A DNA stretch of 33,384 bases from an uncultured Alphaproteobacteria bacterium. GTDB lineage: Bacteria; Pseudomonadota; Alphaproteobacteria; CADEGL01. The notes beneath the pieces are model-generated. The model had not been told where the DNA came from and ran no database searches. It was given only the letters and a program-made list of their open reading frames with translations. Position 1 is the stretch's first letter, and each line of letters begins with the position of its first letter. The translations under genes and the position numbers were made by a program. Shown in pieces: positions 1 through 8,064 of this stretch. The stretch spans positions 1-33,384 of the forward strand of contig CADEGL010000011.1 of NCBI GenBank assembly GCA_902826885.1. Direction: 5' to 3'.

Positions 1-2
1 AT

Positions 3-596
3 ATGTCGCTGGAAGCGGCGGTTCCGATCGCCGAGGCGGAAGCGGCGTTGGGCGTGTCGTCGGTATATTTCGTGCTGGTGCGCAGCGAACTTTACAACCC
101 GTTCGCCCCGGACGGCGCGGCGGCACTGGCCAGGATCGGGGCGCTGGGCCACGAAATCGGTCTTCATTTCGACGCCGCGCTTTACACAGGGGCGACCCTC
201 GAGGAAGCCGCGGCGCGGGAGTGCGCCATGCTGGAGACTTTCATCGAGCGCCCGGTCCGCACCATCAGCTTTCACCGGCCGCACACCGCTCTTCTCGGCC
301 GCAAGGGCCTGCTGGCCGGCCGGCGTCACGCCTATGAGCCGCGCTTCTTTCATGACATGGGATACAGTTCGGATTCGCGCGGCGGTTGGCGCCACGGCCA
401 TCCCTTGGCGCACGAGGCCGTGGCCGCCGGCCGAGCACTGCAGCTTCTGACCCATCCGATCTGGTGGCAGGACCCGCCCGTCTCACCCACCGCGCGATTG
501 GACAACCTGCTCGATGCGCGCATGCATGCGCTGGATCGCGCGCTGGCCGCCCATTGCGACATCCACGTGCCTGGGCGCAAAAGGAATGCGACATGA
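3..596 (+). CDS. Polysaccharide deacetylase family protein, 5'-truncated
   Basis: This is the C-terminal part of a NodB-like polysaccharide deacetylase-type protein; the window edge removes the start. The first visible Met is probably internal, because the region corresponds to the stretch just after the metal-binding Asp motif of this family and only two bases precede it. Visible family features are the GHEIGLHFD segment near visible residue 50 and the SFHRPH segment near residue 89, both supplying His side chains typical of metal-dependent deacetylases. Family members of this subtype sit in amino-sugar O-antigen clusters, where they are thought to deacetylate a sugar, though the substrate is not established. 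The stop codon overlaps the next gene's ATG (ATGA), indicating one operon with the wbpBDE-like trio. Family call is firm; substrate is unknown. Confidence 0.8.
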   Translation: MSLEAAVPIAEAEAALGVSSVYFVLVRSELYNPFAPDGAAALARIGALGHEIGLHFDAALYTGATLEEAAARECAMLETFIERPVRTISFHRPHTALLGRKGLLAGRRHAYEPRFFHDMGYSSDSRGGWRHGHPLAHEAVAAGRALQLLTHPIWWQDPPVSPTARLDNLLDARMHALDRALAAHCDIHVPGRKRNAT

Positions 597-1588
597 ATGC
601 ACGCGTCGGTGTCGTCGGTCTTGGCCATTGGGGGCCTAACCTCGCGCGGAATTTCGCCGTCCACGGCGCGCTGGCCGCGCTAGCCGATTCGCGCCCCGAG
701 GTCCTGGCCCGCTTCGGCGCGCAATATCCCGGCGTGAAGACCTTTCCCGATCTCGAATCGATGTTGGCGGCCCGGGCGGTGGACGCCGTTGCCATCGCCA
801 CGCCGGCCGCCACCCACGGCGCGCTCGCGGCGAAAGCCTTGGGCGCGGGCCTGCACACATTCGTGGAAAAGCCCTTGTGTTTGGACCTGGATGAGGCGCG
901 CATGCTTGGCGCCACCGCGAAGGGCGCGGGGCTGACGCTCATGGTCGGTCACCTTCTTCTTTACCATCCGGCCTTCATCGCCCTGCGGTCGCTGGTGGAA
1001 GCCGGCCGGCTGGGGCAGCTGCGCTACATCTATTCCAACCGCTTAAGCCTGGGGAAAATCCGGCGCGAGGAAAACGCGCTATGGTCCTTCGCCCCTCACG
1101 ACGTCTCGATGATCCTGGCGCTGGCCGGCACGCTGCCGCGCCGTGTCGTGACGACCGGCGGAAGCTATCTTCTGACCGGCGTCGCGGATACGACCCTGTC
1201 GCACCTGGCATTCCCCGACGGGATGCAGGCCCATATCTTCGTCTCGTGGCTGCATCCCTATAAGGACCATCGCCTGGTGGTGGTGGGAAGCGAGGGCATG
1301 GCGACGTTTCACGACAGCGAGCCCGAAGGCCGCAAGCTGATGCTCTATCCCCACGCCGTGGGATGGGAAGGGGAGCTGCCGACGGTGACGAAGGCCGCGG
1401 CCGAGCCCGTTCCTTATGAAACCGGAGAACCCCTCTCGCTGGAATGCCGGCATTTCCTGGATTGCGTCGCCCAGCGCCGCACGCCGCGCTCCGACGCCGC
1501 TGAAAGCCTGCGGGTCCTCAGCGTTCTGGATGCCTGCCAGCAATCTCTCGCATCGGGCGAGCCTGTTTCCTTGGAGTCCCGGCCATGA
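593..1588 (+). CDS. wbpB: Gfo/Idh/MocA oxidoreductase, WbpB/WlbA-like UDP-GlcNAcA 3-dehydrogenase
   Basis: The 331-aa protein has an N-terminal Rossmann motif [11 protein letters not shown] and the family EKP signature with Lys near residue 93. An APHDVS segment near residue 169 carries the conserved His of the Gfo/Idh/MocA C-terminal domain. The NRLSLGKIR segment is typical of the WlbA/WbpB subgroup, which oxidises C3 of UDP-N-acetylglucosaminuronic acid. The start at 593 is chosen because it overlaps the upstream stop (ATGA) and begins right at the Rossmann fold. The same frame is open further upstream to 386, but that extension is a low-complexity shadow of the deacetylase gene. It is followed by an acyltransferase and an aminotransferase, the same trio as WbpB/WbpD/WbpE. 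The family is certain; the exact substrate is inferred from neighbours. Confidence 0.85.
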   Translation: MNARVGVVGLGHWGPNLARNFAVHGALAALADSRPEVLARFGAQYPGVKTFPDLESMLAARAVDAVAIATPAATHGALAAKALGAGLHTFVEKPLCLDLDEARMLGATAKGAGLTLMVGHLLLYHPAFIALRSLVEAGRLGQLRYIYSNRLSLGKIRREENALWSFAPHDVSMILALAGTLPRRVVTTGGSYLLTGVADTTLSHLAFPDGMQAHIFVSWLHPYKDHRLVVVGSEGMATFHDSEPEGRKLMLYPHAVGWEGELPTVTKAAAEPVPYETGEPLSLECRHFLDCVAQRRTPRSDAAESLRVLSVLDACQQSLASGEPVSLESRP

Positions 1589-2148
1589 GCGCGCCGTTCA
1601 TCCATCCCACGGCCCTGGTCGACGACGGCGCCGTCATCGGCGCGGGCAGCAAGATCTGGCATTTCGCCCACATCCTGCCTGGCACCCGCATGGGAACGGG
1701 CTGCGTCGTCGGGCAGAACGTGATGATTGGGCCGAACGTCGTGGTCGGCAACGGCGTCAAGGTCCAGAACAACGTCTCGATCTATGCCGGCGTGACGATC
1801 GAGGACGAGGTTTTTTGCGGCCCGAGCTGCGTGTTCACCAACGTGCTGACGCCGCGCGCGTTCGTCGAGCGCAAGCAGGAATTCGCGGCGACTCTGGTCA
1901 AGCGCGGCGCTTCCATCGGCGCCAATGCCACGATCGTCTGCGGCGTGACCATTGGACGCTATGCGATGGTCGGCGCGGGCGCCGTGGTGACGAAGGACGT
2001 CAAGGATCACGCACTGGTCGTCGGCAACCCCGCGCGCCCGCGCGGTTGGGTTAGCCGCAGCGGAGAGGTGCTGGGACATGACTTGGTCTGCCCGCGCACG
2101 GGCGAACGTTATCAAGAAACGGAGGGCGGCCTGATCGCCGCGGGTTGA
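1585..2148 (+). CDS. wbpD: Left-handed beta-helix N-acetyltransferase, WbpD/WlbB-like
   Basis: The 187-aa protein consists of hexapeptide-repeat turns (residues about 7-150, with many V/I-G-x-x motifs). It carries the KIWHFAHI and NVLTPRA segments characteristic of the WbpD/WlbB group. These enzymes use acetyl-CoA to acetylate the 3-amino group of UDP-2-acetamido-3-amino-2,3-dideoxyglucuronic acid in the cytoplasm. The start overlaps the wbpB-like stop (ATGA) and is preceded by a GGAG ribosome-binding site at 1573-1576. Its place between the dehydrogenase and the aminotransferase supports the pathway assignment. The C-terminal tail (CPRTGERYQ) is a common ending in this family. The acyl donor could differ from acetyl-CoA, which cannot be read from sequence. 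Confidence 0.87.
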   Translation: MSAPFIHPTALVDDGAVIGAGSKIWHFAHILPGTRMGTGCVVGQNVMIGPNVVVGNGVKVQNNVSIYAGVTIEDEVFCGPSCVFTNVLTPRAFVERKQEFAATLVKRGASIGANATIVCGVTIGRYAMVGAGAVVTKDVKDHALVVGNPARPRGWVSRSGEVLGHDLVCPRTGERYQETEGGLIAAG

Positions 2149-2152
2149 GCCG

Positions 2153-3283
2153 ATGAGCACAAAGAAGATCGATTTCGCCGGACTCAAAGCACAGTACGCG
2201 CGCATCAAGCCCGAGGTCGCGCGCCGCATCCAGACCGTTCTGGACCACGGCCAGTTCATCTTGGGGCCGGAAGTCGCCGAACTGGAAGCAGCCCTGGCCA
2301 AGCGCGCCGGTGCCAAGCATGCGATCGGCGTTTCAAGCGGCACCGACGCCTTGATCATGGCGCTGATGGCCGAGGGAATCGGCGCGGGCGACGCCGTCTT
2401 CGTGCCGTCGTTCACCTTCACCGCGTCAGCCGAGGTCGTTCTGCTGCTCGGCGCGACACCCGTCTTTGTCGAGGTCGACGCGCGCACCTTCAACATCGAC
2501 ACGGCCGATCTGGACCGCCGCGTGGGCGAGGTCGCGCGCGAAGGCAAACTACTGCCGCGTGCCGTGATTTCCGTCGATCTGTTCGGCCAGCCGGCCGACT
2601 ACGGCACGCTGGACACGCTGTGCCGGCGGCACGCGCTGTTCCTGATCGCGGACGCGGCGCAAAGCTATGGCGCGAAGCTGGGCAACCGCGCGGTGGGCGC
2701 ATTGGCGCCCGCGACGGCGGCCAGCTTTTTTCCCGCCAAGCCGCTCGGCGCTTATGGCGACGGCGGCGCGCTTCTCACCGACAACGACGAGCGCGCCGCG
2801 CACTACGTCTCTATCCGCGCCCACGGCAAGGGCGGCGACAAGTACGACATCGTGCGCCTAGGCTTGAACGCGCGCCTGGATACCCTGCAGGCCGCGATCC
2901 TGATGGCCAAGCTGACGGTCTTCGACGATGAGTTGGCCGCGCGCGAGCGGTTGGCCAAGCTGTATGACGAACGGCTGAAGGGCGCGGTCGAAACCCCGCA
3001 TCGCGTACCGGATTCGGCCAGCGCTTGGGCGCAATACTGCATCCTGGTCGACCGCCGTGACGAAGTCGCGCGCGCATTGAAAGAAGAAGGCGTGCCAACC
3101 GCCGTCTATTATCCGCGGCCCATGCACCTGCAGACGGCCTACGCGCGCTTCGGCGAAGGTCCCGGCTCCTTGCCCGTCAGCGAGCGCTTGAGCGAACGAG
3201 TCCTGGCCTTGCCGATGAACCCCTACCTCGACGCCGCCGGCGCCGAGCACGTCTGCGCCGCCGTGCGTCGCGCCGTTCAGTGA
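2153..3283 (+). CDS. wbpE: DegT/DnrJ/EryC1 PLP aminotransferase, WbpE/WlbC-like
   Basis: The 376-aa protein matches the length and layout of the DegT/DnrJ/EryC1 sugar aminotransferases. It shows the substrate/PLP loop SSGTDALIMAL, the PLP-Asp segment IADAAQSYGA, and the Schiff-base lysine in SFFPAKPLGAYGDGG (Lys about 196). The Q-x-S/A after the Asp is typical. In the WbpBDE pathway this enzyme transfers an amino group from glutamate to the 3-keto uronic acid made by WbpB, and WbpD then acetylates it. It starts 4 nt after the WbpD-like stop and ends in a GTGA overlap with the GNAT gene. Family call is very strong; sugar specificity is inferred from the adjacent wbpB and wbpD homologues. Confidence 0.88.
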   Translation: MSTKKIDFAGLKAQYARIKPEVARRIQTVLDHGQFILGPEVAELEAALAKRAGAKHAIGVSSGTDALIMALMAEGIGAGDAVFVPSFTFTASAEVVLLLGATPVFVEVDARTFNIDTADLDRRVGEVAREGKLLPRAVISVDLFGQPADYGTLDTLCRRHALFLIADAAQSYGAKLGNRAVGALAPATAASFFPAKPLGAYGDGGALLTDNDERAAHYVSIRAHGKGGDKYDIVRLGLNARLDTLQAAILMAKLTVFDDELAARERLAKLYDERLKGAVETPHRVPDSASAWAQYCILVDRRDEVARALKEEGVPTAVYYPRPMHLQTAYARFGEGPGSLPVSERLSERVLALPMNPYLDAAGAEHVCAAVRRAVQ

Positions 3284-3735
3284 GCGCCGCGACCGGCAAA
3301 GATGGCGAGATCAGGACGCTTCAACGCCTCGATATCGAGGCTTTTTCGGATGCCTTCGTCGCCATTGCGGCCGACCAGCCCGGAGAATATTGGACGGCGA
3401 CGCATTTCATGCACGACTTGCCCGCGAAGTGGTCGCTCTCCTTCGCAGTCTGGTCGAGCGGCCGGCCGATCGCCTATGCGATCCTTTCGGCCAAGGGTGT
3501 CGGGCACGCCCATCTGCACCATTTCATGGTGAGCCCGGCGCACCGGGGCTCCGGCCTCGGCGCGCGCATGGCCGCCGAGATGGAGCGGCGCGTCGCGGAT
3601 GGCGGATTTTCCCGCCTGACGCTGAAGGCCGCCCTCGCCAATCCTCGCAGCTTGGATTTCTACCGCCGTCTAGGCTATCGCCGGCTCTCGGACGAAGGCG
3701 ATTATGCCTTCCTCGAGAAACGCCTTGCGCCATGA
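3280..3735 (+). CDS. GNAT family N-acetyltransferase
   Basis: The 151-aa protein is a single GNAT domain. The acetyl-CoA pyrophosphate-binding motif A is visible as HHFMVSPAHRGSGLGARMAAEM (RGSGLG is the Q/RxxGxG/A loop), followed by a C-terminal FYRRLGYRR segment that matches the usual GNAT alpha4/beta7 region. The start is GTG, overlapping the aminotransferase stop by GTGA, so it is co-translated with the amino-sugar genes. Its location suggests it acylates an amino group on a nucleotide sugar or another cluster product. It could instead be an unrelated acetyltransferase, since GNAT substrates cannot be predicted from this domain alone. The 28 nt to the next gene contain only a short leader. 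Confidence 0.78.
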   Translation: MSAATGKDGEIRTLQRLDIEAFSDAFVAIAADQPGEYWTATHFMHDLPAKWSLSFAVWSSGRPIAYAILSAKGVGHAHLHHFMVSPAHRGSGLGARMAAEMERRVADGGFSRLTLKAALANPRSLDFYRRLGYRRLSDEGDYAFLEKRLAP

Positions 3736-3763
3736 CAACGCCCACTAGAAGAAGCCGTATCCG

Positions 3764-4468
3764 ATGATCGTAGCCATCCACCAACCCAACTATTTGCCGT
3801 GGCTCGGCTACTTTCACAAGATTTCGGCCGTCGACACGTTTGTCTTCTTCGACAACGTGCAGATGCCGATCGGGAAAAGTTTCGTTTCGCGCAACCGGAT
3901 CAAGACGCCTCAGGGTGAGCAGTGGCTGACCGTGCCGACCCATCGGGACAGCAATGGCCGTCCGATCGCCGAGACGGCTATCCAGCCGGGCAACTGGCCG
4001 CGCAAGCATCTGATGACGATCCGGACCGCCTATGCCGGATCACCATGGCTCGGGCCGGTCCTTGACGGTCTACAGCGCGAGTTCGGCACGGGCGAAGGCA
4101 CCATCGCCGATCTCAACATCCGTTTGGTGCGCATGTGCGCGGCGTTTATCGGATTGACCACCGTCAAGTTCCTCCGCGCGACCGAAATGGGACTCGCGAG
4201 CGCTGGGGCCGAGAGCGTGTATGAGATTCTCGACCGCACCGAAGCCAAGACCTACGTGACGGGCGCGGGTGCCGGAACCCAACGCACGATCGACGAAGAT
4301 GTGCTGGCGGGCCGGGGCGTCGCGGTGCGTTATCTGCCAAGCGCTTACCCGCAATACTCGCAGCGCCGCGGCGCGTTTATCGAGAATCTATCGATTTTGG
4401 ACGCAATGCTGAATTGCGGACCAGAAGGCACGCGGGCGTTGATCGGCGCGGCATCACCCTCCGATTGA
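3764..4468 (+). CDS. WbqC family protein
   Basis: The 234-aa protein carries the WbqC-family hallmark N-terminus IHQPNYLPWLGYFHKI, followed by the DTFVFFDNVQ segment and the NRIKTPQGEQWLTVP segment, and is close to the normal family length. WbqC-like proteins are found in O-antigen, capsule and flagellin-glycosylation clusters, usually beside amino-sugar aminotransferases and acyltransferases. Their biochemical role is not firmly established, and a transfer step onto an amino sugar has been the usual guess. Here it follows a DegT aminotransferase and a GNAT gene and shares one base with the next start (TGATG). Family identification is confident; function is not known from the sequence. Confidence 0.82.
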   Translation: MIVAIHQPNYLPWLGYFHKISAVDTFVFFDNVQMPIGKSFVSRNRIKTPQGEQWLTVPTHRDSNGRPIAETAIQPGNWPRKHLMTIRTAYAGSPWLGPVLDGLQREFGTGEGTIADLNIRLVRMCAAFIGLTTVKFLRATEMGLASAGAESVYEILDRTEAKTYVTGAGAGTQRTIDEDVLAGRGVAVRYLPSAYPQYSQRRGAFIENLSILDAMLNCGPEGTRALIGAASPSD

Positions 4469-5661
4469 TGCCGGAGACCCGCCCCTTGCGCGCCCTCTGC
4501 CTCGACATCGAAGGCGGATATGGCGGCTCTTCACGCAGCCTTTACGAATCCATCCGCCATCTGGATACGGCGAAGGCCGCCGCCGAGATCTGGTGCCGCC
4601 GCGAAGGCCCCATTCAACAACGCTACCAAGCGATCGGCGTCACGGCGCGGGTCACGCCCACGATGCCACGCTTCAGCGCGCTTCCGCGCCTGTCGAGAAA
4701 CATCTACGCCGCGGCGCGGGCGGCGTTGGAGTTTCGTCGCGCGGGCCCCTTCCTGACGGATCTTCAACGCGAAGCGGCGCGCTTTGACGTTATCCACTTC
4801 AACCACGAAGCCTTGTTTCCGACCGCGCGGTGGTTGCGCCATCGCACGGACCGGCCTCTGACCATGCATATCCGCACCAATCTGCTCGATACGCCGTTTG
4901 CGCGCTTTCAGATCCGCAGCATCTCGAACACGGTGGACCATCTGATCTTCATCACCGAGAACGAGGCCGAGACGTTCCGTCGCCTCGGCGGACGGCCGCG
5001 CGCCGCTAGCGTGATCTACAATATCGTCGACGTCCCCGCGGCGCCGCCGCCGCTCCACCCCGCGATTCCCGCCGACGGGCGGCTCAAGATCGCCTGCCTC
5101 AGCAATTACTCCTATGCGCGCGGCCTCGATCGTCTGGTCGACGTTGCTGACGTGTTGGCGCGGCGCGGCCGCCGAGTCTTGTTCGTGATGGCCGGTCAAA
5201 TGGCATTGACCGGCTCCATGCCGGGTCTCTTGGGCGCATTGGGCCGGCAGGGCGGCAGCCTGTCCGATTTCGCCGCCGCGCGCGGCCGGTCGGACATGTT
5301 TCAGTTCCTGGGCCATGTGCGGGAACCCGAATCCGTCTTGGCGGCCTGCGACGCCTTGGCCAAACCGACGCGAGAGAACAATCCCTGGGGCCGCGACACG
5401 CTGGAGGCGCTGGCTCTCGGCAAACCCGTTCTGACCTGCGGCCGCTATGCCGTCTTTGTCGAAGACGGCGTCACGGGCGTCCTACAGCCCGAGTTCGATG
5501 CGAATCGGCTGGCCGACGCCATCATGCGCCTCGACGACAACCGCGCCTTGGCACGGCGGATGGGCGAGGCAGGGCAGGCGCGCGTCCGCGCCCTTTGCGA
5601 CGGCCGCAGCCGTGCCCAGGATTTGCGCGCGGTCTGGGATGCGCAGCGAAGGGCCGCATGA
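4468..5661 (+). CDS. Glycosyltransferase, GT-B fold (GT4-like)
   Basis: The 397-aa protein looks like a two-domain GT-B enzyme. The N-terminal domain begins with the LDIEGGYGGSSRSLYESI loop, which resembles the acceptor-side GGxxRS loop of GT4 enzymes. The C-terminal domain has LKIACLSNYSYARGLDRLVDVA and a donor-binding segment with Glu residues (TRENNPWGRDTLEALALGKPVL). The start at 4468 is chosen because it overlaps the WbqC stop (TGATG) and lies just before the first beta strand; the frame is open to 4414 but that piece is a shadow of WbqC. It probably adds one sugar to the lipid-linked repeat unit at the inner membrane. Donor and acceptor cannot be deduced. Confidence 0.78.
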   Translation: MPETRPLRALCLDIEGGYGGSSRSLYESIRHLDTAKAAAEIWCRREGPIQQRYQAIGVTARVTPTMPRFSALPRLSRNIYAAARAALEFRRAGPFLTDLQREAARFDVIHFNHEALFPTARWLRHRTDRPLTMHIRTNLLDTPFARFQIRSISNTVDHLIFITENEAETFRRLGGRPRAASVIYNIVDVPAAPPPLHPAIPADGRLKIACLSNYSYARGLDRLVDVADVLARRGRRVLFVMAGQMALTGSMPGLLGALGRQGGSLSDFAAARGRSDMFQFLGHVREPESVLAACDALAKPTRENNPWGRDTLEALALGKPVLTCGRYAVFVEDGVTGVLQPEFDANRLADAIMRLDDNRALARRMGEAGQARVRALCDGRSRAQDLRAVWDAQRRAA

Positions 5662-7025
5662 CCGACGGCATCGCCCTGAACCGGCGAATGTTGGCGGCCA
5701 TCTTCCTCGGCGCGCTCGCCGTGCGGCTGATCAACCTGCTGCTCTTGTCCGGCGATCTGGGAAATTTCTTCCTGGAAGACGCCCATCTCTATTGGCCGGG
5801 TGGCGGCTATCTGAGCGTGATGGGACGATTCGATGCCCCGCCCGAACTCAGCGCCGGCAGCGGCGCCCCGGGCAGCGAACGCGTTCCGATCTACCTCTTC
5901 TATATCGCGGGCATCCGCATTCTGTTCGGCGACGCGCCGCTGGCCGCCATCATCGGCCAGGCGCTGATCGATGCCGGCACATGCGTCTTGATTGCCCTGT
6001 TGGGCGGCATGGTTTCGCGTCGCATCGGCATTGTCGCCGGCGCCCTGGCCGCTATCTGGCCGAACCTGATCGTGAACAGCGCCGCGCTTCTGTCCGACAC
6101 GCTGTTTCTTCTGATCTTCACGGCCATGCTGCTGGTCGCCGCGCATTATCTGCGCGACGCCGCGCCGCGCCGCGCGGGCTGGGCCGGGCTTCTGTGCGGC
6201 CTGTCGATCATGACGCGCACGGTAACGCAATTTCTGCCCTTTGCGCTGATCGCAGCAGCGCCCGCCATCGCGCTTTATCAGCGCAAGGGCATACGCACGG
6301 CACTATGGGCCACGCTTCTGGTGGCGCTGGGCGCGGCACTGCCGGTTGCGCCATGGCTGGGACGGAATGTCGCTTTGTTCGGCGCATGGGAACTGACCAC
6401 CCAGAAGGGCAGCCACCTGACGAACTGGGTATTGCCTTTGATCCGCCAAGCCCAAGACGGCACGCCGCACGAAACCGCCGCACGGGAGATCGAGGGACGG
6501 TTCTTCGACCGGTTGCGCTCCGAGGGGATCGAGCCCCAGACCATGCCGCCCTTCGAGCGCAGCAAGGCCTTCACCGCCCTGGCGATGGAGGAACTGTCCG
6601 CCCAGCCCGTCTCAGCCATCGCCAAGGCTTGGCTCAAGGGCGCGGCTGTCAATCTGGTGGCGCCCGCCATCACCGTGGACCCGCGCGTGCGCCGGGCACG
6701 GGAAGGCAGCTTTTACAACGATTCAAACCCAGGTCTGGCCGGCCGCATGCAGGCCTATCTGGCCACTTCGGCACCCGCGGTGCGACCGTGGATCGTGGGC
6801 GCCTTGGTCCTGAGCGTCCTATCCCTCGCCCTTCAAGGCTATGGCTTCGTCCGGCTGGCCCGGCGCCTGCCCTGGGCCGCGGTCTTCGCGGCTCTTCTTA
6901 TAGTCTATGTGCTGCTGGTCACCGGCCCGATCGTTTCGCCCAAATATCGCCTGCCCGCCGAGCCGGTCTTGATCGTCCTGGCCGCCATGGGATTAGACGG
7001 GGTTTTTCGCCGGCGGCCGCATTGA
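5658..7025 (+). CDS. Integral membrane glycosyltransferase, ArnT/PMT (GT39/GT83-like)
   Basis: The 455-aa protein has about ten hydrophobic segments. A first membrane span (residues 10-25) is followed by an acidic periplasmic loop with FLEDAHLYWPGGGY, resembling the catalytic Asp/Glu loop of the ArnT/PMT_2 family. Internal segments such as LCGLSIMTRTVTQFLPFALI and VSPKYRLPAEPVL are also characteristic. Such enzymes use polyprenyl-phosphate sugars on the periplasmic side. The start overlaps the upstream stop (ATGA at 5658-5661). The chosen start drops a 21-residue upstream extension that only shadows the previous gene. It may decorate the polymer or lipid A after export; the substrate is unknown. 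It ends the first tightly coupled block of the cluster, since a 94-nt gap follows. Confidence 0.75.
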   Translation: MTDGIALNRRMLAAIFLGALAVRLINLLLLSGDLGNFFLEDAHLYWPGGGYLSVMGRFDAPPELSAGSGAPGSERVPIYLFYIAGIRILFGDAPLAAIIGQALIDAGTCVLIALLGGMVSRRIGIVAGALAAIWPNLIVNSAALLSDTLFLLIFTAMLLVAAHYLRDAAPRRAGWAGLLCGLSIMTRTVTQFLPFALIAAAPAIALYQRKGIRTALWATLLVALGAALPVAPWLGRNVALFGAWELTTQKGSHLTNWVLPLIRQAQDGTPHETAAREIEGRFFDRLRSEGIEPQTMPPFERSKAFTALAMEELSAQPVSAIAKAWLKGAAVNLVAPAITVDPRVRRAREGSFYNDSNPGLAGRMQAYLATSAPAVRPWIVGALVLSVLSLALQGYGFVRLARRLPWAAVFAALLIVYVLLVTGPIVSPKYRLPAEPVLIVLAAMGLDGVFRRRPH

Positions 7026-7033
7026 GCCTTTCC

Positions 7034-7062
7034 TTGCTCTTTCCGCACCAAACTCCTATGGA
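7034..7062 (+). promoter_or_regulatory. Candidate sigma70-type promoter before the KAS III gene
   Basis: TTGCTC (7034-7039) and TATGGA (7057-7062) are separated by exactly 17 nt. They lie in the only sizeable gap (7026-7119) in the first half of the cluster, about 58 nt before the KAS III start. This is a pattern match only; no transcription evidence is available. Confidence 0.35.
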
Positions 7063-7119
7063 TTTGCCGCCCCGCCGCGTCGGCGCAACCTCTTGCTTGG
7101 CCCGCCTCTCTCACACGAC

Positions 7120-8064
7120 ATGATCGGCATCTCCGAGATCGCCACCTATATCCCGGCCGGGCGTGAGTCGAATCTCGACAAACTGTCGAAGTTCGGCATC
7201 ACGAAGGATTTCATCGACGAGAAGATCGGCGTCTACAGCGTCGCGCGGAAGGCGGCGAACGAAGATACCTCTGATCTGTGTATCGCCAGCTTCGCGCGCC
7301 TGCGCGAAAAGACGGGCATCGAGCCGGGCGATGTGGATTGCATCGTCGTCTGCACGCAAAACCCGGATGGGAACGGCTTGCCACATGTCTCGGCGCTGCT
7401 CCACGGCAAACTTGGCCTGCCGCGGCGTTGCGCCAGTTTTGACATCTCGCTCGGCTGTTCCGGGTTCGTCTATTCGCTGTCCATCCTGAAAGCGTTCATG
7501 GAGGCGAACGGCTTTCGCACGGGCCTTCTGTTCACCGCCGATCCCTATTCGAAGATCGTCGATCCGGACGACAAGAACACCGCCCTTTTGTTCGGCGACG
7601 GCGCGGCCGTGACGCTTCTGACGCGCGGTACGGTCAGCCAGCCGCTTCTTACCCCCGTGGCGTTCGATGTCGATTCGCACGGCGCGCAATCCTCGGCACT
7701 GATCAACACAACCGGCAGGCTCCACATGAACGGCCGCCAGGTTTTCACCTACTCGGCCACCGCGGTGCCGGAATCGATCCGCCGCGTACTGGACACGGCC
7801 GGGCTCGGCACCCAGGCGGTCGATTTCTTCCTGTTCCACCAGGGCAGTAAGTACATCGTCGATGCCGTCGCCAAACGGCTGGAGCTGCCCGCCGACAAGG
7901 TGGCGCGCAACATGACCGATCACGGCAATACCGTTTCATCGACGATCCCGATCCTGCTGGAGCCGCTGGTGCACGATGCGCGCGCTCAGCGCATCCTTGC
8001 CTGCGGCTTTGGCGTCGGCCTGTCCACGGCGACGTGCCTTTTGGAGCGGCAGGCGGACGCCTGA
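7120..8064 (+). CDS. 3-oxoacyl-ACP synthase III (FabH-like, KAS III)
   Basis: The 314-aa protein has a full KAS III catalytic triad: Cys113 in SLGCSGFVYSL, His240 in FLFHQGSKYI and Asn270 in DHGNTVSSTIP, at the spacing of FabH. The C-terminal GFGVGLSTATCLL glycine-rich strand is also typical. KAS III enzymes condense acyl-CoA with malonyl-ACP, or act as acyl-transferring thiolase-fold enzymes in specialised pathways. The start at ATG 7120 is chosen over an in-frame TTG at 7093 because IGISEIATYIP is the normal KAS III N-terminus. The gene lies between glycosyltransferases rather than beside fab genes, and no acyl carrier protein is nearby, so a role in making an acyl substituent for the glycan is inferred. 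A candidate promoter lies upstream. A housekeeping fabH cannot be excluded but is unlikely in this setting. Confidence 0.85.
   Translation: MIGISEIATYIPAGRESNLDKLSKFGITKDFIDEKIGVYSVARKAANEDTSDLCIASFARLREKTGIEPGDVDCIVVCTQNPDGNGLPHVSALLHGKLGLPRRCASFDISLGCSGFVYSLSILKAFMEANGFRTGLLFTADPYSKIVDPDDKNTALLFGDGAAVTLLTRGTVSQPLLTPVAFDVDSHGAQSSALINTTGRLHMNGRQVFTYSATAVPESIRRVLDTAGLGTQAVDFFLFHQGSKYIVDAVAKRLELPADKVARNMTDHGNTVSSTIPILLEPLVHDARAQRILACGFGVGLSTATCLLERQADA

Noticed and set aside
386-592. In-frame extension of the wbpB-like gene
   Set aside because: Arg/Ala-rich shadow of the deacetylase frame; the ATGA overlap and Rossmann start favour 593.
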